This document shows positions 29,457-40,542 of a DNA stretch of 64,000 bases, in pieces. The number at the start of each line of letters is the position of its first letter. Position 1 is the first letter of the stretch. A model generated the notes under the pieces. The model was not told the origin of the DNA. It ran no database searches and saw nothing but the letters and a program-made list of their open reading frames with translations. A program made the translations under genes and the position numbers. This DNA is from Botryococcus braunii (lineage: Eukaryota; Chlorophyta; Trebouxiophyceae): assembly GCA_002005505.1 (NCBI GenBank), contig MVGU01001296.1:91687-155686 (forward strand), read 5' to 3'.

Positions 29457-30335
29457 TGTTGAATGAATTGGTCAATACTGTACTTAGTGACATCCCCTGT
29501 CACATGCCATCAACAGCAGTGTAAACTATAGCCGTTATAGCCCTTTATGAACGGTATAGATCATACTCGTACCTCAATGACATAACACGTGACTTGTACG
29601 ATATGCGTTCTCAATAGACATTACGTATGGTAGTACTTTAGGATCCCTGCAGTCCGAGCCATCCCTGGGCAGCCCAGGAACGGCTCGGTACTTGTCCGAA
29701 GCATGTTGGTATCCTTGACCAACCTCTACTGTTGGAGAGTGCTGTGTGCTGTTCCTGGAAACGTTGTAGCGTGGACGGTTTTTCCCACAGGCTACGAAGT
29801 GACGCTGCCGTCGTGCCATCACTGCAGGTGTGTTTAGGATTCTCAAAGCCGTTCCAGATATGATTGTGCTCAAACATTCAGACCAGTTAGATATTACTGC
29901 TGTGTGCATTGATGAGAGTGCATGACGAGAGCGCACTGAATGTTTGACCTCATTGAGACTTATGTTGACGTCCACCGTTGTGGCGGTAAGATAGTTTCAC
30001 TGTACAAACATCACAAAGAGACCTTGCTGAGTTACTGATGAACTATTATTGTATTCTAGTGACGTAAAGTAGACATCGCAAGGCCTCTTTGGTGCTGAAC
30101 TCTGCTATCAGGCAAGGCGTAGTGTTACGTGGTCTTTAGCAAGAGTGAGAGCAGTTAAGATCATTTGTAAGACTTGTCCGAAGCATGTTGGTATCCTTGA
30201 CCAACCTCTACTGTTGGAGAGTGCTGTGTGCTGTTCCTGGAAACGTTGTAGCGTGGACGGTTTTTCCCACAGGCTACGAAGTGACGCTGCCGTCGTGCCA
30301 TCACTGCAGGTGACGCCGCAAGCAGAAATGCTTGA
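29457..30335 (+). repeat. 5' LTR of copia E
   Basis: It starts TGTTGAATGAATTGG and ends AAGCAGAAATGCTTGA, so the terminal dinucleotide is GA rather than CA. The last bases can form the hairpin AAGCA/TGCTT. A 141-bp block is present twice (29690-29830 and 30172-30312), ending CTGCAGGTG each time. Confidence 0.93.
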
Positions 30336-30351
30336 GGTTATGGGCCCACGC
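30336..30351 (+). other. Primer-binding site of copia E (half-tRNA type)
   Basis: GGTTATGGGCCCACGC is identical to the site in C and complementary to the initiator tRNA-Met anticodon arm. It directly follows the LTR. Confidence 0.75.
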
Positions 30352-30643
30352 TTTCCAAGCTGAGCTTGCAGTGACGCACGACAGATTTCCAGGGAGAAAA
30401 GGGGTTTCGGACCCCGCTTCGAGACTGCGAGCTTCACTGACGAGTGAGGTCTGGCCGTTCAAACATATCGAGCTAGTCACGTAAAATTATTCCTTCTGTA
30501 GTGCTGGAAGGAATTGTTGTACAGTAGCAACTGGGCTGGGAAAGCAGAAGTACTTCTGGGACTGATCAACTCAGTGTCAGAGCTAGGAAGAAGTGCTTCC
30601 AGGGGAAGTCATTTAAGGCTTGGAGTGAAGAACTGGCTTGATC
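30352..30643 (+). other. Leader of copia E
   Basis: This is untranslated sequence between the primer-binding site and the first ATG at 30644. I see nothing recognisable in it. Confidence 0.45.
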
Positions 30644-33600
30644 ATGAAAACTAGAAGCAGACAAGTGATCATGAAAACGAGAAGTAAGCGCACTGCAACG
30701 GAGTCTGGATCAGCTGGGTCTGGCTCCTCCATCAGTGCATCACCCAGCCAGCCAGCAAACTCCACTGCGCAGAGTGGAGAGATGTGCATCGCAATGACGA
30801 AAACCGGTGGCGTCGTCACCACGAATGTCAAATGTCCAGTGACTCTGGACAGAGAGGGAGTGGAATTTCCACTCTGGGATCTGGCATATGTGGCAGCCTG
30901 TGGCCTCAAAAGGTGCAAGGCAGCCATTGAAGCTCCAATGCCAGACACAGAGGAGAATGCAGCAGCGCTCCTAATGCTGATTGAGAGCGTCCCCAAGGCG
31001 TGGGGTGCCAAGCTGGCTGCAATGCAAGTGGCAGCCAATGCCTACCAGTGGGTTCGAGAGCGTTTTACTGGAGGGGCAGACCAGGAGGTAACAGCACGCT
31101 GGCTGGAGCTCCTACACACCAGCATGGGAGAGACAGAAACGTTGGAGGACTACTACAACAGGAAGGTGGCACTCTTCCATGCACTCAAGCGAAATGGGCA
31201 CTCCATCATGGAGAGAGAAGCCAAGCTGGCAATCATCAAGGGCCTGCCAGAGGAAGCGAAGGAGACTGGGATGTTCTCCTCATCTGCTGGGAAGGATCTG
31301 GAGGGACTGTGGGAGATCATCTCCACCACAGCCAAGGGACTGGGCTTCAACGACCAGGTCCCCAGAGTCACCCCTGTGGCCAGGGCAGCCATCACACCAG
31401 CCTACTCCACCACACCAGGGACTGCAAGCCCACAGGAGACCCAAGCTGGAGGCCAGGGGGGCCAAGCTTCATCGACCAAGGTGGAGGGACGGGACCGGCG
31501 TGACAACAGGCGCTGCCGCTACTGCAACAAGCTAGGCCATTTTGAGAGGAACTGCCTCAAGAAGGAGGCGGACGAGAAGATGCAACAGAACCTGCAGCAA
31601 GTCATGGCTGCAATGGCCAATCTGCTTCCGCAATTCCAAAATCAAGCGTCGGCTGCAGTGGCTCGACCTCCGGAGGGCAGCGGGAACGGCAACAACTTTT
31701 TCCCCGGGGGATATCCACCACCCTCTGGTATGTCTGCCATGATTTCTCTGAATGTCTTAACACCAACACGCGTCATGCCAGAAGCGAGAAGTTTTCTGGT
31801 GGACAGTGGAGCCACCATCCACCTAGTCAATGATCTGTCCCTGCTACATTCCCCCACCCTGCACAGAAATCCCATTCCTTTGCATATGGCTACGTCAGAT
31901 GCCACGGGACAGATAATTGCAACTGGTTCCCTGTGCTTGAGCAGTGCAGAACAGCAACCCCTGTGGCTTCACAATGTGCATTGTGTTCCTTCAGCTACAG
32001 CTAATCTGATTTCAGTGACAGCTGCTATACGTGATGGGGCTAGTTTTGTGACAGACAGTGTGGGAAGTTACACTGGTATGCGTGGCGCTCAAAACTGGTC
32101 TTGTTCAGTTGCACAGAGAAATGGCCTGTATTTCTTGCAGAAGGTCAGTCCAGTCAGAAACCCTGCCTCTGTGTTTGTTAACACAGCCAGAGCACCAGTC
32201 GCTCATGATTGCAGATTGAGAGCACTGTGGCACAGTAGACTGGGGCACCCAGGGGAGGTTAATATGAGGCGACTGCAGTCTGAAGATTTGGTCCTGGGCA
32301 TCCCTGTATCTCTCTCCCCTTGCGCAAACTGTCACTCTTCGTGTGAAGCGTGCATTCAAGGAAAGCACAGTCGTCCCCCTTTTGGAACCAGTTCCAGAGC
32401 AGCCACTGAGCCCCTTGAGAGAATTCATTTGGACACAGTTGGCCCCATCTCCCCTACAGCTATTACTGGGGAGCGCTTCTTTGTCACGATTGTGGATGAG
32501 GCTACGCACTACGTCATAGCCCTGGCAGTAAAAACCAAGGATGCAATCAGCAGTGCAGTCAGAGACCTCCTGATTTTTTGGCAGAGGCAGTTGAACCGCT
32601 CTGTTAAGTGCATTCGTACTGACAGGGGGACAGAATTCCTCAACAGTACATTGAAGGGTTTCTGTACGCAGGAGGGAATTAAATTTGAGACCTCTGCAGC
32701 ATACACGCCTCAGCAAAATGGCGTTGCTGAACGGATGAACCGAACAATCAAGGAGAAGGCCAGAACACTCATGTTGCATGCAGCTGCCAAACAGTCACTC
32801 TGGAAGGAAGCAGTGGAGACAGCCTGCATCCTGTACAATATGGGACCTGTGACTGGACGTGACAAGACGCCTTATGAAGCCTTCCATGGGGTAAAGCCCG
32901 ATGTATCCCTGCTCAGGACTTTTGGCTGTCTAGCACATGTGCACATACCTGATCACCAAAGGGGAGTGTTTGAGTCTAAGACCTCCCCTGGTCTCTTCAC
33001 AGGGTATTCCAGTGTGTCAAAGGCATATAGAATTTATATGGGAAACGGGATTTGGAAAGAAAGCAGAGATGTTACCTTTCTGGAGCACTTAAGGGGCGCA
33101 GACAGAGTGGGGCTTAGCACCATGTCTCCTGTGAGTCCAAATGCAGTCCAGCAGCCCTTTGCCTTGCCTTTTGTACAACAGGAGGGCCAGCAGTCCTTGG
33201 GTCAGTTGTCTTTTTGGGACTCAGATGATCCTGAGCCTCTCTGCAACCGAGAGGTCAACGTGCAGCAGTCCGGACCTGACTCCCCCTGTGCAACCACCCC
33301 CTGTGCAACTACCCCATGTGCAATCAACCCCTGTGAGAATTCTGAGACTACAAGTGTCAACGTGGACGGGGAGCCCACTTCCTCGGAGCTGAGCCATACG
33401 CAGTCCGGCCACAGCTGGTCCGTACTCGGACACATGGAGAACCTGGCGCGAGGAGGCGAGGAGACCAAGTCACACATGCAACGTTTGAATAATGTGCAAG
33501 AATGTGTTCGAATGGAAGTTGGGGCCATGGGTGTCCGAGGGCAAGACGGGCTGACCCGGCAGCAACGGTATGATCAGAGAGTAGCAGCACGTGAGACTGC

Positions 33601-35788
33601 AGCTGAGGTCACTGTGGAACATGATGGAGATGTGAGTGATGGAGAGAATAGGAGAATGTCAGAGGCCATTTGCCCAGGGGAAGCAACGGAAGCTCAGCCT
33701 AATGGACAGGACTTGGCCAGGCTGGAGGGCATGTCTGATCATGTAAGCGCTGAGAGTGAGGCAAGAGAGGTCAGTTTGGAGATTTCCAATCAGACACTTG
33801 ATGGACAAAGGGAGTCTTCAGATGGCCAGGCTCTGCGTGCTTGTGAGGGACACACTGGGGAGTCACAGGTGTGTTGTGAGAGTACAAGCGTGGATGAGAG
33901 AGACACCACTGCAGGGTGTCGCACAGTGCCAGATTATGCTGCGCCTTTGAGTGATGAGTGCGTTTGGGACATGACGAGTGATGTAAGACCCAGATTGAGT
34001 GGAGCAGCATGTGAATCCTCCAAGGAGAGAAAGCTGCAGACACCTCCAGAGTGGGAGAGAGTCAGAGAGGTGTGTAACGCAGTAACCTCGAGCGAAAGAG
34101 TAGTGGAAGCACGTGCGTGTGAGCCTAGAGAGGATAGCCATGTTGTGCATGATCACAATCTGAATCCTGTAAAGGGTAAGATACCTGGGGTGAGGTGGTC
34201 CAAGGTGCCAATCCCTGGAAACCTCAGGGAGGCGCAAAGATCCCCTCAGTGGGAATTCTGGCGCCAGGCAATGCAAGAGGAGCAAGATTCTCTTGATGCG
34301 CACGAGGTGATGGAGTACGTTGAGAGACCCAGGGGACACAAGGTGATCCCTGTGCATTGGATCTTCTCTGTGAAGACTGATGCACATGGGAACGTGTTGA
34401 GATTTAAGGCTCGGCTTGTAGCCCAGGGCTGTAGACAGATTCCTGGAGTTGATGTAGATGAGGTCTTTGCACCTACCAGTAGCTATGGGTCCAGGAGGAC
34501 TTTGCTAGCAACTGCTGCAGCAAAGAACATGGAAATTCACCAGGTGGATATAAAGACCGCCTTTTTGAATGGTGAATTAGAGGAGGAGGTGTATGTGACA
34601 CAGCCTCCTGGATTTGATAATGGCAACCCCAACATTGTGTGCAGACTGCGTAAGGCCCTTTATGGCCTGAAGCAGGCTCCCAGGGCTTGGCACAAGACCC
34701 TGAATGAGAAGCTGCTGAGTATGGGATATGAAGTGTGTAAGAGCGATGCGGGAGTTTACATAAAGAGACACGAGGATGGGGAGCTGTCATACATGCTTGT
34801 GTATGTTGATGATCTTTTGATTGTGGCAATGGGTGCGGAAGAGATAGAATGGGTGAAAAAGGAGCTGTTGGCAAGCTTCAAGATTCATGACCTTGGTGAA
34901 GTCAAGGACTTCTTGGGCTGCCAGATCCTGAGAGATAGAGAGAATCGGTGCTTATCACTGAGCTGCGTGCCTAAGATTGATGCACTGTGTGAGAAGTTTG
35001 GGGTGAGTGCTGAGTCACGTACAGTCGATACTCCCATGAGTAAAGACTTTGTGATGTCTGGGATGCCGCAGGTTACAGTGGGTGAGACCAGCTTTGGGTC
35101 TGGGACTCCACTGCCTCCCGGGCATAGATATTGTGAGCTTGTTGGGTCTCTGTTGTATATTGCTAATACAACTCGACCTGATATAGCTCAGGCTGTGGGT
35201 GTTCTGTCCCGTTACCGGAACGCTCCCACCACTGCCCACATGAATGAGGGCTTGAGGGTATTGAGGTATCTTCAGTCTACTCGAGAGTGTGTCTTAGTGC
35301 TGGGAGGGAAAGGGCCTGTGTTAGAAGGTCATGTTGATGCAGATTATGCTGGCGATATTGACAGCAGGCATTCTACCTCGGGATATGTGCTATCAGTGTT
35401 TGGCAGTGCTGTGGTCTGGGGTAGTAAGAAGCAACACTCAGTTGCTACCTCCACTGTGGAGGCAGAATTCATGGCAACCAGTCTGGCTATTAAGGAGCTT
35501 AACTGGCTGCGTGGGTTCATGGAGGAAATCGGAACTCCTCCTTGGTCAGTGAAGCTATACTGTGACAATCAGGGGTGCATTGCTAACCTGAAAAACCCAC
35601 TGTATAGCAAGTATACTAAGCACATTGCAGTGTGCTTCCACTTTGCACGTGAAGCTATTGCAAAGGGGCAGGTTACACTCTGCTATGTGGAGTCTGCAAG
35701 GAACAAGGCAGACATGCTGACAAAGCCTCTCGCTCGCCCTGCCTTCCAGACGCACAGGCGAGGGTTTGGACTTGTGAAGATGACATAG
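30644..35788 (+). CDS. gag-pol: Gag-Pol polyprotein, copia E
   Basis: An intact 1714-codon ORF; I chose the ATG at 30644 over the in-frame TTG two codons earlier. The Gag capsid region is followed by a zinc knuckle CRYCNKLGHFERNC near 291 and a protease with DSGA near 387. The integrase zinc region is LWHSRLGHPG, with the catalytic motifs HLDTVGP, IRTDRGTEF and NGVAERMN between about 590 and 700. The reverse transcriptase has YVDD near 1387, and RNase H (HVDADYAGDID) starts near 1561. The region between integrase and RT holds a four-unit PCATT-like repeat (about 33283-33342). Sequence and layout are closest to C. Confidence 0.96.
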   Translation: MKTRSRQVIMKTRSKRTATESGSAGSGSSISASPSQPANSTAQSGEMCIAMTKTGGVVTTNVKCPVTLDREGVEFPLWDLAYVAACGLKRCKAAIEAPMPDTEENAAALLMLIESVPKAWGAKLAAMQVAANAYQWVRERFTGGADQEVTARWLELLHTSMGETETLEDYYNRKVALFHALKRNGHSIMEREAKLAIIKGLPEEAKETGMFSSSAGKDLEGLWEIISTTAKGLGFNDQVPRVTPVARAAITPAYSTTPGTASPQETQAGGQGGQASSTKVEGRDRRDNRRCRYCNKLGHFERNCLKKEADEKMQQNLQQVMAAMANLLPQFQNQASAAVARPPEGSGNGNNFFPGGYPPPSGMSAMISLNVLTPTRVMPEARSFLVDSGATIHLVNDLSLLHSPTLHRNPIPLHMATSDATGQIIATGSLCLSSAEQQPLWLHNVHCVPSATANLISVTAAIRDGASFVTDSVGSYTGMRGAQNWSCSVAQRNGLYFLQKVSPVRNPASVFVNTARAPVAHDCRLRALWHSRLGHPGEVNMRRLQSEDLVLGIPVSLSPCANCHSSCEACIQGKHSRPPFGTSSRAATEPLERIHLDTVGPISPTAITGERFFVTIVDEATHYVIALAVKTKDAISSAVRDLLIFWQRQLNRSVKCIRTDRGTEFLNSTLKGFCTQEGIKFETSAAYTPQQNGVAERMNRTIKEKARTLMLHAAAKQSLWKEAVETACILYNMGPVTGRDKTPYEAFHGVKPDVSLLRTFGCLAHVHIPDHQRGVFESKTSPGLFTGYSSVSKAYRIYMGNGIWKESRDVTFLEHLRGADRVGLSTMSPVSPNAVQQPFALPFVQQEGQQSLGQLSFWDSDDPEPLCNREVNVQQSGPDSPCATTPCATTPCAINPCENSETTSVNVDGEPTSSELSHTQSGHSWSVLGHMENLARGGEETKSHMQRLNNVQECVRMEVGAMGVRGQDGLTRQQRYDQRVAARETAAEVTVEHDGDVSDGENRRMSEAICPGEATEAQPNGQDLARLEGMSDHVSAESEAREVSLEISNQTLDGQRESSDGQALRACEGHTGESQVCCESTSVDERDTTAGCRTVPDYAAPLSDECVWDMTSDVRPRLSGAACESSKERKLQTPPEWERVREVCNAVTSSERVVEARACEPREDSHVVHDHNLNPVKGKIPGVRWSKVPIPGNLREAQRSPQWEFWRQAMQEEQDSLDAHEVMEYVERPRGHKVIPVHWIFSVKTDAHGNVLRFKARLVAQGCRQIPGVDVDEVFAPTSSYGSRRTLLATAAAKNMEIHQVDIKTAFLNGELEEEVYVTQPPGFDNGNPNIVCRLRKALYGLKQAPRAWHKTLNEKLLSMGYEVCKSDAGVYIKRHEDGELSYMLVYVDDLLIVAMGAEEIEWVKKELLASFKIHDLGEVKDFLGCQILRDRENRCLSLSCVPKIDALCEKFGVSAESRTVDTPMSKDFVMSGMPQVTVGETSFGSGTPLPPGHRYCELVGSLLYIANTTRPDIAQAVGVLSRYRNAPTTAHMNEGLRVLRYLQSTRECVLVLGGKGPVLEGHVDADYAGDIDSRHSTSGYVLSVFGSAVVWGSKKQHSVATSTVEAEFMATSLAIKELNWLRGFMEEIGTPPWSVKLYCDNQGCIANLKNPLYSKYTKHIAVCFHFAREAIAKGQVTLCYVESARNKADMLTKPLARPAFQTHRRGFGLVKMT

Positions 35789-35803
35789 GTGACAGGGTGC
35801 TGT

Positions 35804-35813
35804 CAAGGGGAAG
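35804..35813 (+). other. Polypurine tract of copia E
   Basis: CAAGGGGAAG directly precedes the 3' LTR. The tract is identical to that of C. Confidence 0.85.
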
Positions 35814-36693
35814 TGTTGAATGAATTGGTCAATACTGTACTTAGTGACATCCCCTGTCACATGCCATCAACAGCAGTGTAAACTATAGCCGTTATAGCCC
35901 TTTATGAACGGTATAGATCATACTCGTACCTCAATGACATAACACGTGACTTGTACGATATGCGTTCTCAATAGACATTACGTATGGTAGTACTTTAGGA
36001 TCCCTGCAGTCCGAGCCATCCCTGGGCAGCCCAGGAACGGCTCGGTACTTGTCCGAAGCATGTTGGTATCCTTGACCAACCTCTACTGTTGGAGAGTGCT
36101 GTGTGCTGTTCCTGGAAACGTTGTAGCGTGGACGGTTTTTTCCCACAGGCTACGAAGTGACGCTGCCGTCGTGCCATCACTGCAGGTGTGTTTAGGATTC
36201 TCAAAGCCGTTCCAGATATGATTGTGCTCAAACATTCAGACCAGTTAGATATTACTGCTGTGTGCATTGATGAGAGTGCATGACGAGAGCGCACTGAATG
36301 TTTGACCTCATTGAGACTTATGTTGACGTCCACCGTTGTGGCGGTAAGATAGTTTCACTGTACAAACATCACAAAGAGACCTTGCTGAGTTACTGATGAA
36401 CTATTATTGTATTCTAGTGACGTAAAGTAGACATCGCAAGGCCTCTTTGGTGCTGAACTCTGCTATCAGGCAAGGCGTAGTGTTACGTGGTCTTTAGCAA
36501 GAGTGAGAGCAGTTAAGATCATTTGTAAGACTTGTCCGAAGCATGTTGGTATCCTTGACCAACCTCTACTGTTGGAGAGTGCTGTGTGCTGTTCCTGGAA
36601 ACGTTGTAGCGTGGACGGTTTTTCCCACAGGCTACGAAGTGACGCTGCCGTCGTGCCATCACTGCAGGTGACGCCGCAAGCAGAAATGCTTGA
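35814..36693 (+). repeat. 3' LTR of copia E
   Basis: It is 880 bp and matches the 5' LTR except for one extra T in a run (six against five) near 36140. It is followed by the target duplicate GAATC. Confidence 0.93.
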
Positions 36694-38676
36694 GAATCTG
36701 ATCGTGAAACTCGACTTCGAGTTAGCAATGTGCATGACGCAGTGGACCATTCTGAGATGGTATGTGAACATGAAGAGATGATAACTGCTGCTGCTGTGAG
36801 AGAAGATGAGAGCGGGAGTCAGGAAGCACGGAGAGTAGTGGGTCAGATGAGATCCAGAGGCAAGGTTGCATTCTTTGATAATCTGCCATCTGCCACAAGG
36901 CAGAGCTCAGATAATCCATGGGCAGGATCTGCCAGGATTGTTAGAGACATTTTGCATGAGCAAGATGGGGCAGAACCCAGTGGGGAGATGCCTTCATGTG
37001 TGTTCCGTACCGCGGATTCAGGAGGGGATGCCAGTGAACCTGCCAGTATTGCTTTTCTACGTGCTTGCCTTGCTCGTCCTGCAGGAGTGAGATTTAGCAA
37101 GATTCCTGTACCAAGTAACTATCGTGAGGCACGAATGTCTGATGAGTGGGTGTTTTGGGAACAAGCCATGATCGAGGAGAAGAACTCTCTCGATGCTCAT
37201 GAGTGCTTTGAGTACACTGAAAGACCCAGAGGAAAGAAAGTCATCCCAGTTCACTGGATCTATTATGTTAAAGTCGATGCCCATGGTAATGTTATAAGGT
37301 ACAAAGCTCGTCTTGTTGCACAAGGATGTCGTCAAATTCAGGGTATTGATGTGGACGAAGTCTTCGCACCCACCAGTAGCTTTGGGGCTCGACGTGTTCT
37401 TCTGTGTAAGGCAGCTGCTGAGGATATGGAAATTCATCAGCTCGATATAAAAACGGCCTTTTTGAATGGGGATCTGGAGGAAGAGGTTTACGTTACTCAA
37501 CCTCCAGGATTTCACAATGGTGGTCCCCAAGTGTGTCGCTTGCGTAAGGCTCTGTACGGCCTCAAACAAGCTCCACGTGCCTGGTATCATACGCTTGATG
37601 CCACACTGGCTAAACATGGATTTACTGCATGCATGTCAGATGCAGGAATCTATGTATCAAATGTTCCAGGGGAAGATCCTGTGTATTTGGTTCTCTTTGT
37701 AGACGACATGCTGATCATGTCAAAGGCTCTCCCACGTGTATTGGCCTTTAAGGAGACCATAGGGAAAGAGTTCTCTATTCATGATCTCGGGGAAGTCAAG
37801 GATTTCCTGGGATGTCAGATTGTTCGAGATCGAGAGCGGAAGCTGATGTGGATGAGTAGTGGGCTGAAAATAGATGCATTGGTGGACAGTTTTGGACTTA
37901 GTGGCGACACACGGGCCTATGACACACCCATGAGTAAATCATTTGTGCACACCAGTCACTCCAGTCAGTCCAACCCCATTGATGGGGCTGGGGTTGCTTT
38001 GGAACCCGGGCATCGTTACTGTGAGCTGATTGGCTCCCTTCTGTATTTAGCTAATACCACACGTCCTGATATTGCTCATGCGGTAGGGGTTCTTTCACGG
38101 TATAGGGGCACACCTACTACGGCACACATGCAAGAAGGTCTTCGTGTGGTCCGATATTTGAAGGACACTCGGGATCTTGCACTCCAGCTTGGTGGGGGCA
38201 CATCTCCTCTTGAGGGTTATGTCGATGCCGACTATGCGGGTGATCTAGATATGCGAGCATCCACTACAGGTTTCGTGTTCCAAGTTTATGGTGGATCAGT
38301 TGTTTGGGGCAGCAAGAAACAAAGTGCCACTGCTACATCAACAGTGGAATCAGAGTTTCGAGCTGCTAGTCATGCTGTCAAAGAAGCCATTTGGCTTCGC
38401 GGTTTCTTGGAGGAGATTCATGTTGATGTGTGGAAACCTCCTCTGTTCATTGATAACTCTGGGTGCGTTCGGAATTTACGGAATCTTGTAAATTCCAAGT
38501 ACACCAAGCATGTTGCAGTGGCATTTCACCATGCACGTGCTGCCGTCATTCAAGGTGACGTGGACGTGAAGTATGTACCCACCCAGAAAAATGTGGCGGA
38601 CATCTTTACGAAACCACTCGTCCCTGTGTTGTTCAAGATTCACCGCAATACACTTGGTGTCGTTTCACGCGAGTGA
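36694..38676 (+). pseudogene. pol: Pol fragment (RT-RNase H), copia F1
   Basis: The F frame resumes after copia E (ESDRETRLRV) and runs to the normal stop at 38676. It encodes the linker, the reverse transcriptase (FVDDML in place of YVDD, as in F2 and F3) and RNase H (YVDADYAGDLD, STVESEF, ADIFTKPL), with no internal stop. It matches F2 closely; visible differences include Arg for Ser in LA(R/S)PAG and Tyr for Ser in HWIY(Y/S)VK. Without gag, protease and integrase it is a remnant. Confidence 0.93.
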
Positions 38677-38863
38677 CGTCTTATTTTCCGGCTGGTGTTC
38701 ACCACGACCGAGTGACCACGAGCAAAGGCGGAGGGTGAGGAGATTAGCTACCTCCTTCACTAGTAACTCCCCCGAAGCACGCCTGACCCAGAAGCATGTA
38801 CTACAGTGGGCGCTGCCTGAGAAGTAGTACAATAGCTGGACCTCTGAAACGTCCAAGGGGAAG
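38677..38863 (+). other. 3' UTR and polypurine tract of copia F1
   Basis: Non-coding sequence includes a short inverted repeat (GTACTACAGTGGGCGC ... GAAGTAGTAC) and ends in CCAAGGGGAAG at 38853-38863. The same region in F2 is where chromovirus G inserted. Confidence 0.7.
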
Positions 38864-39484
38864 TGTTGTAGGTAATGACCTAGATCAGGTATTACTTAGG
38901 GAGCATTACTGTTGGACTTATTCAGAGGTATTCTTCTGACTCATCCTAGGCAAAACAGTCGTGCATGCCAGGCTGCCCTGGACGGCACGACACTGTTGTG
39001 CCTTAGGTCTAAACTACTGCATATGTCTCCCAGCTAGTCCTAGGAACTTGGCTGTGAAGCGACATAATTCCTTGACAGACTTCAGTCTTCCTCACGTAAC
39101 TTCACGAAGAGGTTACGACAACTTTGCATTGACTCACACAGCATCGTGGCACTCAATGGAATATGTTTTTGGGACCTCGAATACGTATTCGAGGTCAGTC
39201 AAACTAATTCTTAGGCGGCCACATCAGTGTGTTTAATTAGGTACAGAAAATGGGACCTTTAGGTATTTTGTCTAGGACACATCATCCGTATTGGATTACC
39301 AAATAGGGACCTTTTGGAGTGAGAAGCTTTCAGGGACTCGACTTTTATCGAGTCCCTTGGGCGCCAAACACGGTCAGGTATTTAACTGCTGGAGGCGACA
39401 GACTCGTCATTCGTTGGTTGGCCGAATCCTGTGCCACGGAATGGAAGTCCTGTCTGTTTGATGCAAATTGAAGCTTGCTCTTGC
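38864..39484 (+). repeat. LTR of copia F1, truncated at its 3' end by B(-)
   Basis: It starts TGTTGTAGGTAATGACC and covers about 620 of the roughly 808 bases of the full LTR. It holds the 24-bp palindrome at 39173-39196. Bases 39171-39484 are the reverse complement of 28980-29293. Confidence 0.92.
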
Positions 39485-40261
39485 TATTCGATTATTTGAT
39501 GTCAATTTGATCAAAAACAGTTTCAGGATTCCTGCATAGCAAGCGAAAGCTGAGTTAATGCAGGCAAAGGACGGTGCCAAACGGAAATACAGAGGTCCGA
39601 CTTGAGGCACCGGAGACAGCAATCGAATGTCTATTACATATATCAAACTATACAATAAAGCTCGAAACAACTAAACACACCTTCATAGCAAGCGAAAGCT
39701 GAGTTAATGCAGGCAAAGGACGGTGCCAAACGGAAATACAGAGGTCCGACTTGAGGCACCGGAGACAGCAATCGAATGTCTGAGGATACGACTCTGTCTC
39801 TACCCCTTTATCAACCTAGAATCGTTGTTCCGTGCAAAACAGATTCCTATTGACAGAATACTACTTTCCAGAATGCTATATGCCGCGTCGATCGGCCCAG
39901 TCGATCAGCTCCGTCGACACTTATGGACAGAAATACTTCTACGCCTTGTCGATCGGCCTCGTCGACTCATTCGTAAAATAACCGATCGTACTTAAGAACA
40001 AGTACACTTTGCAGCCAATTGTTTATTGTACGTGTCCGATCGACTCATACTTCGAAATCGACCGAATCAACAAGAGTCCGAAACATCCGTTGTCGTCCTA
40101 AAATATCCGTATCTCTAAGAACCTCCGGATTTTACGAAAAAACCCAATTTTTGCAAAGTAAGATAACTGTTCATTATTGTAGGGCCATAAACTAAGGTTC
40201 ATACGAACATGCAACTTATGCTAAGACATTATATGTCCAATAAAAGATGTCTTTGCCAACA
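39485..40261 (-). repeat. 3' LTR of copia B(-)
   Basis: On the minus strand it starts TGTTGGCAAAGACATC and ends AATCGAATA. It contains a block of about 102 bp twice, separated by about 47 bases, as do the other B LTR copies. Confidence 0.92.
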
Positions 40262-40542
40262 CCTCCCCTCATGTGAAGTATGAAACTTTTATGCAATTCA
40301 TTAACTGGTTAACATTTTAAGGCTAATGAGCATCAAGAAATACATCAGATGTTGCAATGGCTCGGTGCTCCAAACCGTGTCAGCCACTAACCCCTTGACA
40401 TCCAGCCACCAAATGACCCCCCCTCTTTTTTATTGGGTGCGGTGTCACCTCCCCCTTCTTCAAGGTGGGTTTATGGTGGGGAGTATCTGATGATGCGCAG
40501 GGTGTCTGATTTATCTTGATAGTCAAAAGCACAATAAAAAAA
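40262..40542 (-). other. 3' UTR and polypurine tract of copia B(-)
   Basis: On the minus strand there is non-coding sequence from the pol stop to the purine tract GAGGGGAGG, next to the LTR. It is the counterpart of 5833-6115. Confidence 0.75.

Larger units (their letters stand above)
29457..36693 (+). mobile_element. Complete Ty1/copia element E
   Basis: Two LTRs of 879 and 880 bp flank one Gag-Pol ORF, with a target duplication GAATC (29452-29456 and 36694-36698). The insertion splits a Glu-Ser codon pair in the F1 coding region. The one LTR length difference is an extra T in a T-run near 36140. It has the same primer-binding site and polypurine tract as C. All parts needed for movement appear intact. 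Confidence 0.96.

Noticed and set aside
30145..30363. Short frames in the E LTR and leader, also seen in the 3' LTR
   Set aside because: They lie within the duplicated LTR block and show no motif.
38961..39236. 91-codon frame in the F LTR, repeated in the other F LTRs
   Set aside because: It has a GTG start, no motif and crosses the palindrome. Sequence identity between LTRs explains its recurrence.
39723..39995. 90-codon frame antisense to the B LTR, present in all three B LTR copies
   Set aside because: It starts at GTG, and its conservation is explained by the LTR copies being nearly identical. There is no domain.
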